From JACMLD01 sp039919885 (GTDB lineage: Bacteria > Bacteroidota > Bacteroidia > Chitinophagales > Chitinophagaceae), in assembly GCA_039919885.1 (NCBI GenBank), contig JBDSEV010000091.1:8869-72868 (forward strand): 64,000 nt of DNA, in the 5' to 3' direction. Positions within the stretch are counted from its first letter, which is position 1, and each line of letters starts with the position of its first letter. Positions 52,357 to 60,965 of this stretch are shown piece by piece. Under the pieces are notes generated by a model. The model was not told where the DNA came from and searched no databases. It saw only the letters and a list, made by a program, of their open reading frames with translations. Made by a program: the position numbers and the translations under genes.

Positions 52357-52395
52357 TTCATTGTTTTTTTGAAACGACCATAGGCTGCTCCTGCA

Positions 52396-52445
52396 CGCAG
52401 GTAAACACACAGCAAATGTGTACCTGCGCCGTCGCATGCGATGGC
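52396..52445. repeat. Hairpin pair between the giant gene and the beta-helix gene
   Basis: CGCAGGTA (52396-52403) pairs with TACCTGCG (52421-52428), extended by CACA/TGTG across a 2-nt bulge. It is followed by a near-perfect palindrome GCCGTCGCATGCGATGGC (52428-52445). No T-tract follows on the minus strand, so this is not a classical terminator. It lies 40-90 bp before the giant gene start. Confidence 0.5.
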
Positions 52446-52492
52446 AGGATTGCGCACTCGTGCGGCAACCGACAGCCCGCGATCGTATTTTC

Positions 52493-53536
52493 TTAATTAT
52501 TGTTCCGGGTGCTGAAACCAATGCTCATGGAGGTACTGCCGGACGGAATAGAAGTGGGAACACTTAAACTATAAATACTGGGCGTATTGGGTATCCCTGA
52601 TAATTTGTATGGATCCGTAGCGCCAAACGCCCCGCAATCCGGCGTTGTAACAGCGCCAACAGTAAGCCCGCCGGCAATGGCGGGTGAACCTGCTTTTAAC
52701 GCAGCCCTGGAATCCAGGCTGCCGGTAGTACCGCCCTGGTAAACGGTTGTCATGTCAACGTTTACGAGGTTGGCTGTGGCTGTACCAGGGAGCACCTGGT
52801 TGCTCTGGAAGAGATTGTTTTTAATCGTGCTGTTTGTGAAAACACATGCCGATGTTGTTCCGAAAATATTATTGGCGATATAGGTATTGGACATCGCAAA
52901 TGCGTTGCCACCTATAATGGTATTATTTCTAAAAATATTTCCGGAACCCGACAATGCGGCCAGTGATGTAAAGGCCCCGTTGTAAAAGATATTATTTTCA
53001 GCTACAAAATTAGTAACGACTGCCGTTCCCGACATACTAATACTCACGCCATTATTAAAAAAGCATTTCCGGAAACTATACGCGTCATTGGTGCCATTTT
53101 CAAAATAGCAACCGGACGAAAAATATACTTTTTCAAAAGAAATATTTGCACCCCCAACAAAATATGCTCCGCCTGCAATGTTAATGCCGATAAACCTGCT
53201 GCCGTCTGCGCCGGCACCGATGCGAAAGAAATCAAGGCGACCATCTTTTGTTGCGGCCTGTAGCCCGGTATTGGCAGGTTCTGCTGTACTGGATGGATCT
53301 AAAAAGTAACCGAGTCCTATTACGGTGATGCGTTTGGCCAGTGTTATACTGTTGGTACCGTAATTGCTGACGCTGGGTTCAAGGTGAATAGTATCACCGG
53401 CCGTTGCAGCAGCTACTGCGTCCGCGAAATTGGTAAAGTCCGCGACTACGCCCGGGTTATTGTTGACGCGCCAGATTTTAGCCTGTGATGACAAAGCGCT
53501 GAGGGCAAACAAAAAAGAAAAGAAAAAATATTTCAT
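52493..53536 (-). CDS. Exported parallel beta-helix protein
   Basis: This 347-aa protein has a signal peptide (FFFSFLFALSALSSQA). The N-terminal IWRVNNNPGVVADFTNFADAV and AGDTIHLEPS motif is typical of right-handed beta-helix (pectin-lyase-like) proteins. Helix turns follow with NNIF, NNTIIGG and NNLF patterns, and the C-terminal part reads SLDSRAALKAGSPAIAGG. It may bind or process a polysaccharide, but no catalytic residues are clear. No T9SS domain is seen. It lies 136 bp upstream of the giant repeat protein on the same strand; the two are likely co-regulated surface proteins. Confidence 0.8.
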   Translation of the reverse strand: MKYFFFSFLFALSALSSQAKIWRVNNNPGVVADFTNFADAVAAATAGDTIHLEPSVSNYGTNSITLAKRITVIGLGYFLDPSSTAEPANTGLQAATKDGRLDFFRIGAGADGSRFIGINIAGGAYFVGGANISFEKVYFSSGCYFENGTNDAYSFRKCFFNNGVSISMSGTAVVTNFVAENNIFYNGAFTSLAALSGSGNIFRNNTIIGGNAFAMSNTYIANNIFGTTSACVFTNSTIKNNLFQSNQVLPGTATANLVNVDMTTVYQGGTTGSLDSRAALKAGSPAIAGGLTVGAVTTPDCGAFGATDPYKLSGIPNTPSIYSLSVPTSIPSGSTSMSIGFSTRNNN

Positions 53537-53939
53537 GGTGGTTGATTTTAGGGGATAAAAGTATTTTCATTTATCCTGCTGCCTATCCCCGAAAAACAGG
53601 ATATTTATTGAAAATCAAAAAATCATGGAAAAAGGGGAGAAAGCCGCGCACGGGCATTTGCTTTATTTGTACAGTGGCCACAAAGCTCATACATTAGTAA
53701 AAGGATTTCTTATTTATTAGTACGGTTGGTTTTCTGCCCGTCGTTTTCCCATGCTCAGTCCGAACAAAGAAAAAACCGCTTGCTGCGGAAACTTATACAA
53801 CCAAAGGAAGAGAAGACCGCAGGCGCAGTCGAAAGCAATGGGCCGAACAGTATCCGCAACGCAGTGGATCGGCTTAGCGGGAAAGTGGACATTTAATCAT
53901 AAACAGAAAAAGCCACCGCTGTGCTGAAGCGTTAATAGC
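53537..53939. other. 403-bp divergent intergenic region
   Basis: It holds the leader of the beta-helix gene with nested repeats (GGGGATA 53551-53557 / TATCCCC 53584-53590; TATCCTG 53572-53578 / CAGGATA 53597-53603). It also holds the promoter zone of the sensor kinase and one doubtful short frame. Apart from these I see nothing. Confidence 0.5.
53726..53896 (+). CDS. Doubtful short ORF before the sensor kinase
   Basis: A 56-residue frame from a TTG reads VFCPSFSHAQSEQRKNRLLR and continues to KVDI, ending 43 bp before the kinase gene. The composition looks protein-like and the SHAQ sequence resembles a signal-peptide end, but there is no good start codon. It may be the tail of a decayed exported protein or chance. 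Confidence 0.2.
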   Translation: MVFCPSFSHAQSEQRKNRLLRKLIQPKEEKTAGAVESNGPNSIRNAVDRLSGKVDI

Positions 53940-55877
53940 ATGAAAAAATATGTTTTTACTTTTTTACTGATTGGCTGTATCATGCCCCTGTTTGCACAGC
54001 CGGGTGCGAACCGGGATAGCCTCTTGAATTTGCTGGGTAAAGCAAAGCCCGACACCAATAAGGTGCAGTTGCTTTACAAGCTCGCATTCTACTATGAAAT
54101 GAACAACCTGGATTCCTGCAGCTTTTATTTACAAAAAACGAAAGCACTGTCGGATTCCCTGCACTATACAAAAGGGGAATATTTATACCATGAAAGAAGT
54201 TCAGTATTTTCCTATACAAAAGGAAATTATACTGCGGCCATGGAACATGCCAATGTCGGACTGGCGCTGGCAAGGCAATTGAAAGATTCTGTGCTGGTGG
54301 CTATTATGCTAAATAACATCGCCATTAGTTACAGCTTCCTGGAAAAATACCATGAACAGCTTGACTATACATTACAAGTAAAAAGAGTTATAGAAGCGCT
54401 GAAAGATTCGGCCAAACTTTCACCCCTCTACCACAACCTGGCCAACTGCTACCTCAATATAGCGCAGTACCGAAAGAGTGCCGACTGCGCGCTGTATTCA
54501 ATTAAACTGTACAGCGTATACAAGAAACGAAATGACTACATCAACCGGGTCTACGGTACGCTGGCCGGGGCCTATGAAAACCTTGCCAAGCGCGACAGTG
54601 CATTGTATTTTATTGAAAGGGCCGAAGCCGCTTCGCTCAAAAACAACGACAAGTACGCACTGGTTGTATTGTACATGCAACACTGTAACTTGTTTGCAAA
54701 TCTTGGGCAATTTGATAAGATGATGGTATTGGCGCAGCAATCTGCTGTGCTGGCAGAAGCGCTGCAAAGTACCCAGGTAATGGCTTCTGCCAAATACGCG
54801 ATTGCTGCTGCGAACTTTTACACTGGCAATAATGCAGCAGCAGGAAAATACATCCGGGAGGCGATTGCCATGGCAAAGAAAGACAGCCTCACAGACGATT
54901 TACAAAACAGTTTTGCCCTGCTTTCCTATATTGCCGCAAGAGAGGGTAATTTCAAATCACTGATTGATGCCAGGAAAAGCTGGGATTCTATCAGGGAAAC
55001 TGCATTGAACGAACAGATAGTAAAGAGTACTGCGGAGATGGAGAGTAAATATGAGGCAGGAAAAAAAGACAACCAGATTACGCTGCAGCATGCACAGTTG
55101 GAAAAAAGACAACTATTTATTTACCTGCTGGTTGGCTCTGGCGTGCTGCTGCTAACCATCTTTTTGCTTTCTTACCGGGCGTACCGCAATAAGCAGAAAT
55201 TACAGCAGCAACGTATCAACGAACTTGAGATTTCGCAGCAGTTAACCGCCACCGAAGCCGTGCTTAAAGGAGAAGAACAGGAAAGAACCCGCCTGGCAAA
55301 AGATCTGCACGACAGCCTGGGTGGTATGCTCAGCGGCATTAAATATTCTATGAATACGATGAAGGGCAACCTGGTAATGACGCCAGAAAATGCGCAGGCA
55401 TTTGACCGAAGCGTGGATATGCTGGACAGTTCCATAAAAGAGATGCGGCGCGTAGCACACAATATGATGCCGGAAGCGCTCATTAAGTTTGGGCTTGATA
55501 CAGCTTTGAAAGATTTTTGTAACGATATCTACCAAAGTGGCGCTTTAAAAGTAAATTACTTATCAATAGGTATGGAAAACACGGCCGTTGATCAAACAAC
55601 CGCAATCACCATTTACCGGATAGTTCAGGAACTGGTTAATAACAGTATCAAACATGCCTCGGCAAAAAATGCCATTGTGCAACTTACTAAAACGAACGGC
55701 CAACTCGCCATTACGGTAGAAGATGACGGGAAAGATTTTGACACTGGTATTTTGAAAAATTCACGGGGAATTGGCTGGAGTAATATCCAGCACCGCGTTG
55801 AATTTTTGAAAGGGAAACTGGATATCCATTCCACACCCGACAGCGGCACCTCGGTACTGATTGAAATAAACGTATAA
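53940..55877 (+). CDS. Two-component sensor histidine kinase with periplasmic TPR region
   Basis: In this 645-aa protein a signal peptide or N-terminal helix (FLLIGCIMPLFAQ) precedes about 330 residues of tetratricopeptide-like helices. One transmembrane helix follows (IYLLVGSGVLLLTIFLLSYRA), then a coiled linker. The HisKA_3 dimerisation domain has phospho-acceptor H457 in LAKDLHDSLGGML. The HATPase_c domain shows QELVNNSIKHASA (N box) and VEDDGKDFD. This is the NarX/DesK-type kinase typical of Bacteroidota. It shares one base (TAATG) with its response-regulator gene, so the pair is co-translated. Confidence 0.95.
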   Translation: MKKYVFTFLLIGCIMPLFAQPGANRDSLLNLLGKAKPDTNKVQLLYKLAFYYEMNNLDSCSFYLQKTKALSDSLHYTKGEYLYHERSSVFSYTKGNYTAAMEHANVGLALARQLKDSVLVAIMLNNIAISYSFLEKYHEQLDYTLQVKRVIEALKDSAKLSPLYHNLANCYLNIAQYRKSADCALYSIKLYSVYKKRNDYINRVYGTLAGAYENLAKRDSALYFIERAEAASLKNNDKYALVVLYMQHCNLFANLGQFDKMMVLAQQSAVLAEALQSTQVMASAKYAIAAANFYTGNNAAAGKYIREAIAMAKKDSLTDDLQNSFALLSYIAAREGNFKSLIDARKSWDSIRETALNEQIVKSTAEMESKYEAGKKDNQITLQHAQLEKRQLFIYLLVGSGVLLLTIFLLSYRAYRNKQKLQQQRINELEISQQLTATEAVLKGEEQERTRLAKDLHDSLGGMLSGIKYSMNTMKGNLVMTPENAQAFDRSVDMLDSSIKEMRRVAHNMMPEALIKFGLDTALKDFCNDIYQSGALKVNYLSIGMENTAVDQTTAITIYRIVQELVNNSIKHASAKNAIVQLTKTNGQLAITVEDDGKDFDTGILKNSRGIGWSNIQHRVEFLKGKLDIHSTPDSGTSVLIEINV

Positions 55878-56494
55878 TGAAAACAAAAGTCTTTATAACA
55901 GATGATCATTACATGGTGGTGGAAGGCATCCGCTCATTGTTACAGCACGAGCAGGACATTGAGTGGATGGGCCATGCCATGACCGCCGCTTCCTGCCTTG
56001 CGTTTCTGCAGCAGCAGGTGCCGGATATTATACTGATGGACATAAACTTGCCGGATAAAAGTGGTATTGTACTATGCAAAGAAGTAATTGAAAAATATCC
56101 CGGTGTGCACGTTATCGGGCTGAGTACGTTTAACCAGCAAAGCTTTATCCAAAAGATGATGGAAAACGGCGCGTCCGGCTATGTGCTCAAAAACGCTACC
56201 CAGCAGGAACTGATGGAAGGCATACATACGGTCCTACGCGGCAAGCAGTACCTGAGTCATGAAGCTGCGCAATCATTAAGAAAGAATATTAATGGCGAAA
56301 ACCCGGTGCTTACCCGTCGCGAAAAAGAGGTGTTGGAACTGATTGCAGAAGGCATGACCAACAATGAAATAGCGCAAAAACTATTTATAAGCAGTACTAC
56401 AGTAGATACGCACAGAAAAAACCTGCTTTCCAAATTTGAAGCAAAAAATGTGGCCTCGCTGATAAAAATGGCCGTGCAGATGCAATTTATCTAA
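55877..56494 (+). CDS. LuxR/NarL-family response regulator
   Basis: This 205-aa response regulator has a receiver domain (TDDHYMVVEGIRS acidic pocket, phospho-acceptor D55 in ILMDINLP, GLSTF, and GYVLKNA with the conserved Lys). The C-terminal helix-turn-helix reads LTRREKEVLELIAEGMTNNEIAQKLFIS. The start codon overlaps the last base of the kinase stop. Targets are unknown; it may govern surface genes nearby, but nothing in the sequence shows that. Confidence 0.96.
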   Translation: MKTKVFITDDHYMVVEGIRSLLQHEQDIEWMGHAMTAASCLAFLQQQVPDIILMDINLPDKSGIVLCKEVIEKYPGVHVIGLSTFNQQSFIQKMMENGASGYVLKNATQQELMEGIHTVLRGKQYLSHEAAQSLRKNINGENPVLTRREKEVLELIAEGMTNNEIAQKLFISSTTVDTHRKNLLSKFEAKNVASLIKMAVQMQFI

Positions 56495-56549
56495 GCACTG
56501 AATTGCGCGGTATAGAATTTTAAAAAACAATCCGGAGATTGTTGCAGGG

Positions 56550-56759
56550 TTAAAAAAAGTCTTTTACATCTGCATTTAGGGCATGCATGATTTTATAGAG
56601 GGTAAGAATGGTGATATTTGTTTTACCAGATTCAATCCTGGACATACTTGCCTTTTCGAAATTACATTCCATGGCCAAATCTTTCTGAGAAATGTTTTTT
56701 TGAAGCCGCAACTCTTTTATTTTTAGCCCCAAACCGGCAAGGAATTCTTTTTCTGTCAT
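56550..56759 (-). CDS. Small Xre-family helix-turn-helix regulator
   Basis: This 69-aa single-domain HTH_3 protein reads LGLKIKELRLQKNISQKDLAME, then FEKASMSRIESGKTNITI and LYKIMHALNADVKDFF. That is a complete Cro/C1-type domain with nothing else. It converges on the response-regulator gene. A 7-bp inverted repeat lies 20 bp upstream and could be an autoregulatory operator. No toxin partner or phage genes are adjacent. Confidence 0.9.
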   Translation of the reverse strand: MTEKEFLAGLGLKIKELRLQKNISQKDLAMECNFEKASMSRIESGKTNITILTLYKIMHALNADVKDFF

Positions 56760-56779
56760 AATGGTTTTTGAGAAAAATA

Positions 56780-56805
56780 AATATCACTTAAAATGAATTG
56801 ATATT
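56780..56805. promoter_or_regulatory. Inverted repeat upstream of the Xre gene
   Basis: AATATCA (56780-56786) and TGATATT (56799-56805) are perfect inverted repeats separated by 12 nt. They lie 21 bp before the Xre start, where an autoregulator would bind. Confidence 0.4.
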
Positions 56806-56897
56806 GGTTGCCATACATGACAACTATCACTAATGCAACAGTTTAACGTAAAAAAAATTGAAAAAATGGTGGAAAAAACTTTAACTGGTCCCTAGAA

Positions 56898-56993
56898 ATG
56901 AAAAAAATAAAAAAAGTTCGTGCTGTTGCTATAGAAAACAATGATGAGGAGCAAGGATTAAATATACCCTTTATTAAGTTAGCACGCCGATAA
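56898..56993 (+). CDS. Possible 31-aa micro-ORF
   Basis: The frame starts at ATG with MKKIKKVRAVAIENNDEEQG and ends LARR, followed by TAA. It has a basic start and end and an acidic middle. It lies divergent from the Xre gene. There is no known family and no clear ribosome-binding site; it may be chance. Confidence 0.2.
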   Translation: MKKIKKVRAVAIENNDEEQGLNIPFIKLARR

Positions 56994-57340
56994 TTAAACC
57001 GTACCATCAAGCACCCTTATAAAATGGCGGAAAAAAATAAGGTGTACACTAGCATCTATGCTATTTGTCCGCTTTGTACAAGTTGATTGGTCAGCGGATT
57101 ACCGATATGGCCGAGCGACCCTGCTAATCTAATTTTAATTGTTCTTGTTATGGCAAAATTCCTGTACAAAAGTGAAATTGCGTAAGCCAAACCTGCGCTA
57201 TGGTATATCCGACAATAGCGGTAAACGACGGACAGGCAACAGCAATAATGCTACTTTGCAAACAGGTTCAAAAAGAAAAAATCGTACTGTCGATACTGCC
57301 TGCTATACAGCCAGCACATTTAACCATCAAACTCTTATCT

Positions 57341-58012
57341 ATGAATACAAAACAGTTTTTCGTGTTAATGGTATTTCCGATTTTCATTGCTAGTTGTCAT
57401 GGACAGGGGGGCAAGTCGGGCACTACTACAGGCATATCACCCGCCGGGAAGCTCGTAGGCGGTGGCTGCGATGGTTGCGAATTGATGTTTGTCGGTATGT
57501 CGGCAACCATTAAACCCGTAGATACCAGTGCAGGCTGGAAAGAAAACGGCCAAAAACTATTGGTGTCCGGCGTAACTTATCACCGCGACGGAAAGACGGC
57601 TGCACCAAATACCGTCATCTATTACTGGCAAACAGACAACAACGGATATTATTCTCCACCGGTGAACACACAAAAGGAGGCAACGAAACATGGCCATATT
57701 CGTGGCTGGGTAAAAACGGGTGATCAGGGGCAATACGCCATTTACACCATCCGTCCTGCACCCTACCCGGACCACAGCATGCCTGCGCATATTCATATCG
57801 CCATTAAAGAACCAGGAATAAAAGATGAGTATTACATCGATGAATTTGTTTTTGACGATGACCCATTACTCACACCCGCCAAAAGACAAGCGCTGGAAAA
57901 CCGCGGCGGCAGCGGCATTCTAAAGTTGGGCAAAAAAGATGATTTGCAAACTGCAGCACACAATATTATCCTTGGACTTAATATCCCCAACTACCCACGA
58001 CAAGAAAAATGA
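57341..58012 (+). CDS. Lipoprotein of the intradiol ring-cleavage dioxygenase family
   Basis: This 223-aa protein has a lipoprotein signal (FFVLMVFPIFIASCHGQ; lipidated Cys in IASC) and an intradiol dioxygenase domain. The domain reads VIYYWQTDNNGYYSPP (first Tyr ligand region), GQYAIYTIRPAPYPDHSMPAHIHIAI (second Tyr and the two His iron ligands) and a C-terminal FVFDDDPLLTP. Secreted relatives in Bacteroidota and fungi act on catechols or have unknown substrates. The ATG at 57341 is chosen for its lipoprotein signal. No aromatic-degradation genes are adjacent, so a protective or extracellular role is possible. Confidence 0.88.
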   Translation: MNTKQFFVLMVFPIFIASCHGQGGKSGTTTGISPAGKLVGGGCDGCELMFVGMSATIKPVDTSAGWKENGQKLLVSGVTYHRDGKTAAPNTVIYYWQTDNNGYYSPPVNTQKEATKHGHIRGWVKTGDQGQYAIYTIRPAPYPDHSMPAHIHIAIKEPGIKDEYYIDEFVFDDDPLLTPAKRQALENRGGSGILKLGKKDDLQTAAHNIILGLNIPNYPRQEK

Positions 58013-58166
58013 AACTGCATGTTTTTCTGTGATGATTTGTGAAAGAATTATGAATTTTTCCCTTGTTTAAACCCCCGTCTACAGGAAACTTCGCTTATTG
58101 GAAGATTGTGCACATTAACCTGATTATCATCTAAAAACTTTACTTTTATACACTAAGAAATACTGC

Positions 58167-58718
58167 ATGCGCATCATAATATTATTTATACTTTGTTTCA
58201 CGTCTTTTTTAGCAGCGCGGGCGCAATCAACGTTGCCTTTCAACGGAACGAATGATTTGCAGACCGGTGTTTTTAATCGTCACCAGTTGTTAAACGACAG
58301 CGTTCGGTTACAGCAAAAATGGTCTGTCAGCGGTTATGCCGGCATAGGCACAGGTATCGGATTTTTTAACGGGGGCAATACAAGTTTTTTACCGGTACAA
58401 CTTGGGTTGCAGCTAAACCACCGCTTAAATAACAACCTCTATGCTTTCGCGGGCGTTGGTGTTACACCTGTCTATTTCAACGTTAACCGTTCCTTCAACA
58501 GCATCGGCCCGTCTAAAAATTATATGTTGAATAACGGGTTCAACAACCACGGCTGGGGTATTAGTCCGGGTTTACAGGCTGGCTTAATGTATGTAAACGA
58601 TGCAAGAACATTTTCCATATCGGGAAGCATTGGTGTGAGTAGCAGCAACTATTCTTTTTATCCCACGCCACGGGTAAGTTCGCAAAAACCGGCTCCTGTT
58701 GCTGGCGCCAGGCAATAG
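58167..58718 (+). CDS. Exported outer-membrane-like protein, unknown function
   Basis: This 183-aa protein has a signal peptide (ILFILCFTSFLAARAQ). The mature part is rich in glycine and aromatic residues in beta-barrel-like strands (VSGYAGIGTGIGFFNGG, LYAFAGVGVTPVYFNV, WGISPGLQAGLMYV) and ends in a proline/serine tail. The tail is not the usual terminal aromatic of a barrel. It looks like a small outer-membrane protein of a type common in Bacteroidota, with no named family recognised. Confidence 0.7.
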   Translation: MRIIILFILCFTSFLAARAQSTLPFNGTNDLQTGVFNRHQLLNDSVRLQQKWSVSGYAGIGTGIGFFNGGNTSFLPVQLGLQLNHRLNNNLYAFAGVGVTPVYFNVNRSFNSIGPSKNYMLNNGFNNHGWGISPGLQAGLMYVNDARTFSISGSIGVSSSNYSFYPTPRVSSQKPAPVAGARQ

Positions 58719-58865
58719 GCATTCATCAAATACTATTGGGATTTTTTGTTTCGCTGCGTTAAGGCGTTTCTTCAAATTAAAATAAGCAGTTAAGCCTTGA
58801 AAGTTTGCCCATTGCTGGCATTTTTTATTCCATCCATTTGCGTTTGAGATGTACCGTTACCTGCC

Positions 58866-60407
58866 TCAATCCAGTCCACATCTTTTCATAAAGTCATTTG
58901 TAAATACCGCTTGTGATGCGTCTGTCATTAAACGCTTCCGACAATCTTTCCACTTGTCAACTGACACACCATACATTTTGCGTAATAAAGCGGGCGTAAA
59001 TTCACTCATTTGTCCCCAGTGCAGGGTAAAATCAATATTATTATCCTGGAGTGCCTGCCATAGCCGCCGGTAAAAATCAATCGTCCGGCTGTTGTGTGCG
59101 GCGTTAAATTCTATGGTTGCCGTAATGGGGAATTTAGTCCAGCCGAGTAGTTCCGGCCCACTTTTTACCCAGCGATAAGAGATAACGCCTGCGTATACAT
59201 CCACTTCGGGATGGAGGCTCTGTATCAGGTCCAATACTTTTGTGGAGTCTTCCAATGCAATGCCCAGTTCCATGCTCATTGCCTTGCCGCGAAGAAAAGT
59301 TGTGGTAAAGACTTCACTGCACGCGCCGGTAAAGGGCTTTTGATCGGGTCCGTCTACCGGCAGGTTACTTTTCACCAGCAAGCCGACTATCTTTCCCACG
59401 GCTGCAGCATCGCCTATACCTGCTATTCCGCTAATCACGGACAATAAACCTTCACCCGGCCCAATGGACCCGTTGGGTTTTGGCGGGTTTGCGGGCCGGT
59501 TTTCGTCAAAAATGCTTTTGTACATGGTTCTAACATAACCACCGCAGTCCAGGTCGTGCGGATTGAATGTAACCTCAAAATGCCAGGGCATTTTTCCTGG
59601 ATGGGGCAAGGCAATATTTTCCAATGTAAGGGTGTCCATTACTTCCCGAAGTCCATCCTTCAATAAAATGCGCTGACGCTTGCATTCAAGTTCATACTTT
59701 GGTTCTGCGGCAATTAAAATACCAGCGATAATGCCAAATGAACCAAAGCTTACCAATGCCGCATTAAACATTTCATCGTCCTGCACCAGGCGGGCACCCA
59801 GTGCATCGGCGAATGCAGTTGTTACAACCGGACTTGTTGCTGGTTCAAGCCAGATGGTATTGCCTGGTCCCGCCACCAGGTGAATGCCTGCGATGTAGCG
59901 CGTCATCGATCCGTATTGAAACGCGGAACCATGCGTACCGGTAGACACCGCACCGGCAATGGTTTGGCCGTTACTGGCACCGCAGGTAGACAGTGAATTA
60001 CCGTCCCGTTCCAACCGGGTGTTTACCTCGTCGATGCTATTGCCACACTGAAACAGGTAAAGTTTATCAAAATCTCCGGCGTACGCATTCAGTACATTTT
60101 CCCTTCTCATACGCCATTTGAGGTTGAGGCTAAAGGTATCCAGTAACCAGTCGCCGGGAAAGGCGACGTCCGATAAAGACCACGCGCCGCCGGCTGCCCG
60201 TAAGGTTACCCCTGCATCAATTGCTTCGCTGATAATTGCTTCGAGTGCTTGAGCCACCGCCCCCATATCTTCTATGTTTCTATCGGGGTCGCGCGGAAAA
60301 GGCGCACCAACCCTGTACTTCCTGGCACAATTAATTGTATGCGTGAGGTGTTTGTTCTCAAACGAAAACGCAGTTTCAAAACTGATAACGGGTGCCCTTG
60401 CCGGCAT
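58866..60407 (-). CDS. FAD-binding oxidase (aldonolactone-oxidase-like)
   Basis: This 513-aa protein of the FAD_binding_4/PCMH superfamily has an FAD domain at about residues 30-220 with VTLRAAGGAWSLSDVAFPGD and ASNGQTIAGAVSTGTHGSAF. The STGTHGS motif is characteristic of sugar-lactone, alditol and related oxidases. The C-terminal substrate domain ends FTLHWGQMSEFTPALLRKMYG, recalling the ALO domain. No signal peptide is seen. Expected chemistry is oxidation of a sugar or polyol derivative with FAD. It lies 15 bp downstream of a Bor-like lipoprotein gene on the same strand. Confidence 0.85.
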   Translation of the reverse strand: MPARAPVISFETAFSFENKHLTHTINCARKYRVGAPFPRDPDRNIEDMGAVAQALEAIISEAIDAGVTLRAAGGAWSLSDVAFPGDWLLDTFSLNLKWRMRRENVLNAYAGDFDKLYLFQCGNSIDEVNTRLERDGNSLSTCGASNGQTIAGAVSTGTHGSAFQYGSMTRYIAGIHLVAGPGNTIWLEPATSPVVTTAFADALGARLVQDDEMFNAALVSFGSFGIIAGILIAAEPKYELECKRQRILLKDGLREVMDTLTLENIALPHPGKMPWHFEVTFNPHDLDCGGYVRTMYKSIFDENRPANPPKPNGSIGPGEGLLSVISGIAGIGDAAAVGKIVGLLVKSNLPVDGPDQKPFTGACSEVFTTTFLRGKAMSMELGIALEDSTKVLDLIQSLHPEVDVYAGVISYRWVKSGPELLGWTKFPITATIEFNAAHNSRTIDFYRRLWQALQDNNIDFTLHWGQMSEFTPALLRKMYGVSVDKWKDCRKRLMTDASQAVFTNDFMKRCGLD

Positions 60408-60422
60408 AGATTTGTAATTTAG

Positions 60423-60734
60423 TTATTCTAGTTTAGCGCATGTCCAGCTAACCTTAACCGGGCAGTAGATACCGAGCGTTAGTACGGTGACTGTTCCCTG
60501 CCAGAAAGTAGTTTTCACCTGCACGCCCTGTAATGCTTTGCTCTCGCAGTTATTTACGGCAAATTCACCATTATAGAGATACCCCCAAAACCATCGGTTT
60601 AAATTTCCCTCACAGGATTTACAGCCAAGCGCATCCCCCTGCGCGGCATTTGTGCGGAGACGAACCGTACTGCAACTGCTGCACTCCACTGTTAAAAGAA
60701 GGGCAATTGCGTAATATAATAGTTGTCTTTTCAT
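60423..60734 (-). CDS. Small Bor-like lipoprotein
   Basis: This 103-aa protein has a lipoprotein signal (YYAIALLLTVECSSCST; lipid Cys in CSSC or the preceding Cys). The C-terminus WQGTVTVLTLGIYCPVKVSWTC resembles the end of the phage-lambda Bor family (GLLGFITLGIYTPLEARVYC in Bor). Between them are cysteines (CKSCEG) and an aromatic region. Bor is a serum-resistance lipoprotein encoded by lambda; homologues occur widely and the role here is unknown. No phage genes are nearby. It is immediately upstream of the FAD oxidase gene. Confidence 0.6.
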   Translation of the reverse strand: MKRQLLYYAIALLLTVECSSCSTVRLRTNAAQGDALGCKSCEGNLNRWFWGYLYNGEFAVNNCESKALQGVQVKTTFWQGTVTVLTLGIYCPVKVSWTCAKLE

Positions 60735-60965
60735 AGCGCTTACATATAATCGCAGCTCAAACTATTTAAAAAAAACGACATACCAATACCACGAAGCGGG
60801 TATACCGGCGTCACGTGCCCATGTTCATTTGGCTGCCGCACCCACGTAAAAGATTCTGCGGGTACAAGTGACCGTTAGCACACTAGATTGCGGGACGAAG
60901 GTTAGTGTATATTTTAACGGTAGCAGCGCCGGCTTTCAAAATCCAGCGCTATATCCTGCTCGTAT

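Larger units (their letters stand above)
56760..57340. other. 581-bp region, mostly without genes
   Basis: It contains an operator-like inverted repeat near the Xre gene and a 31-codon frame (56898-56993). The frame upstream of the dioxygenase-like gene (57200-57340) is open but without recognisable sequence. No RNA gene was recognised. Confidence 0.5.
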
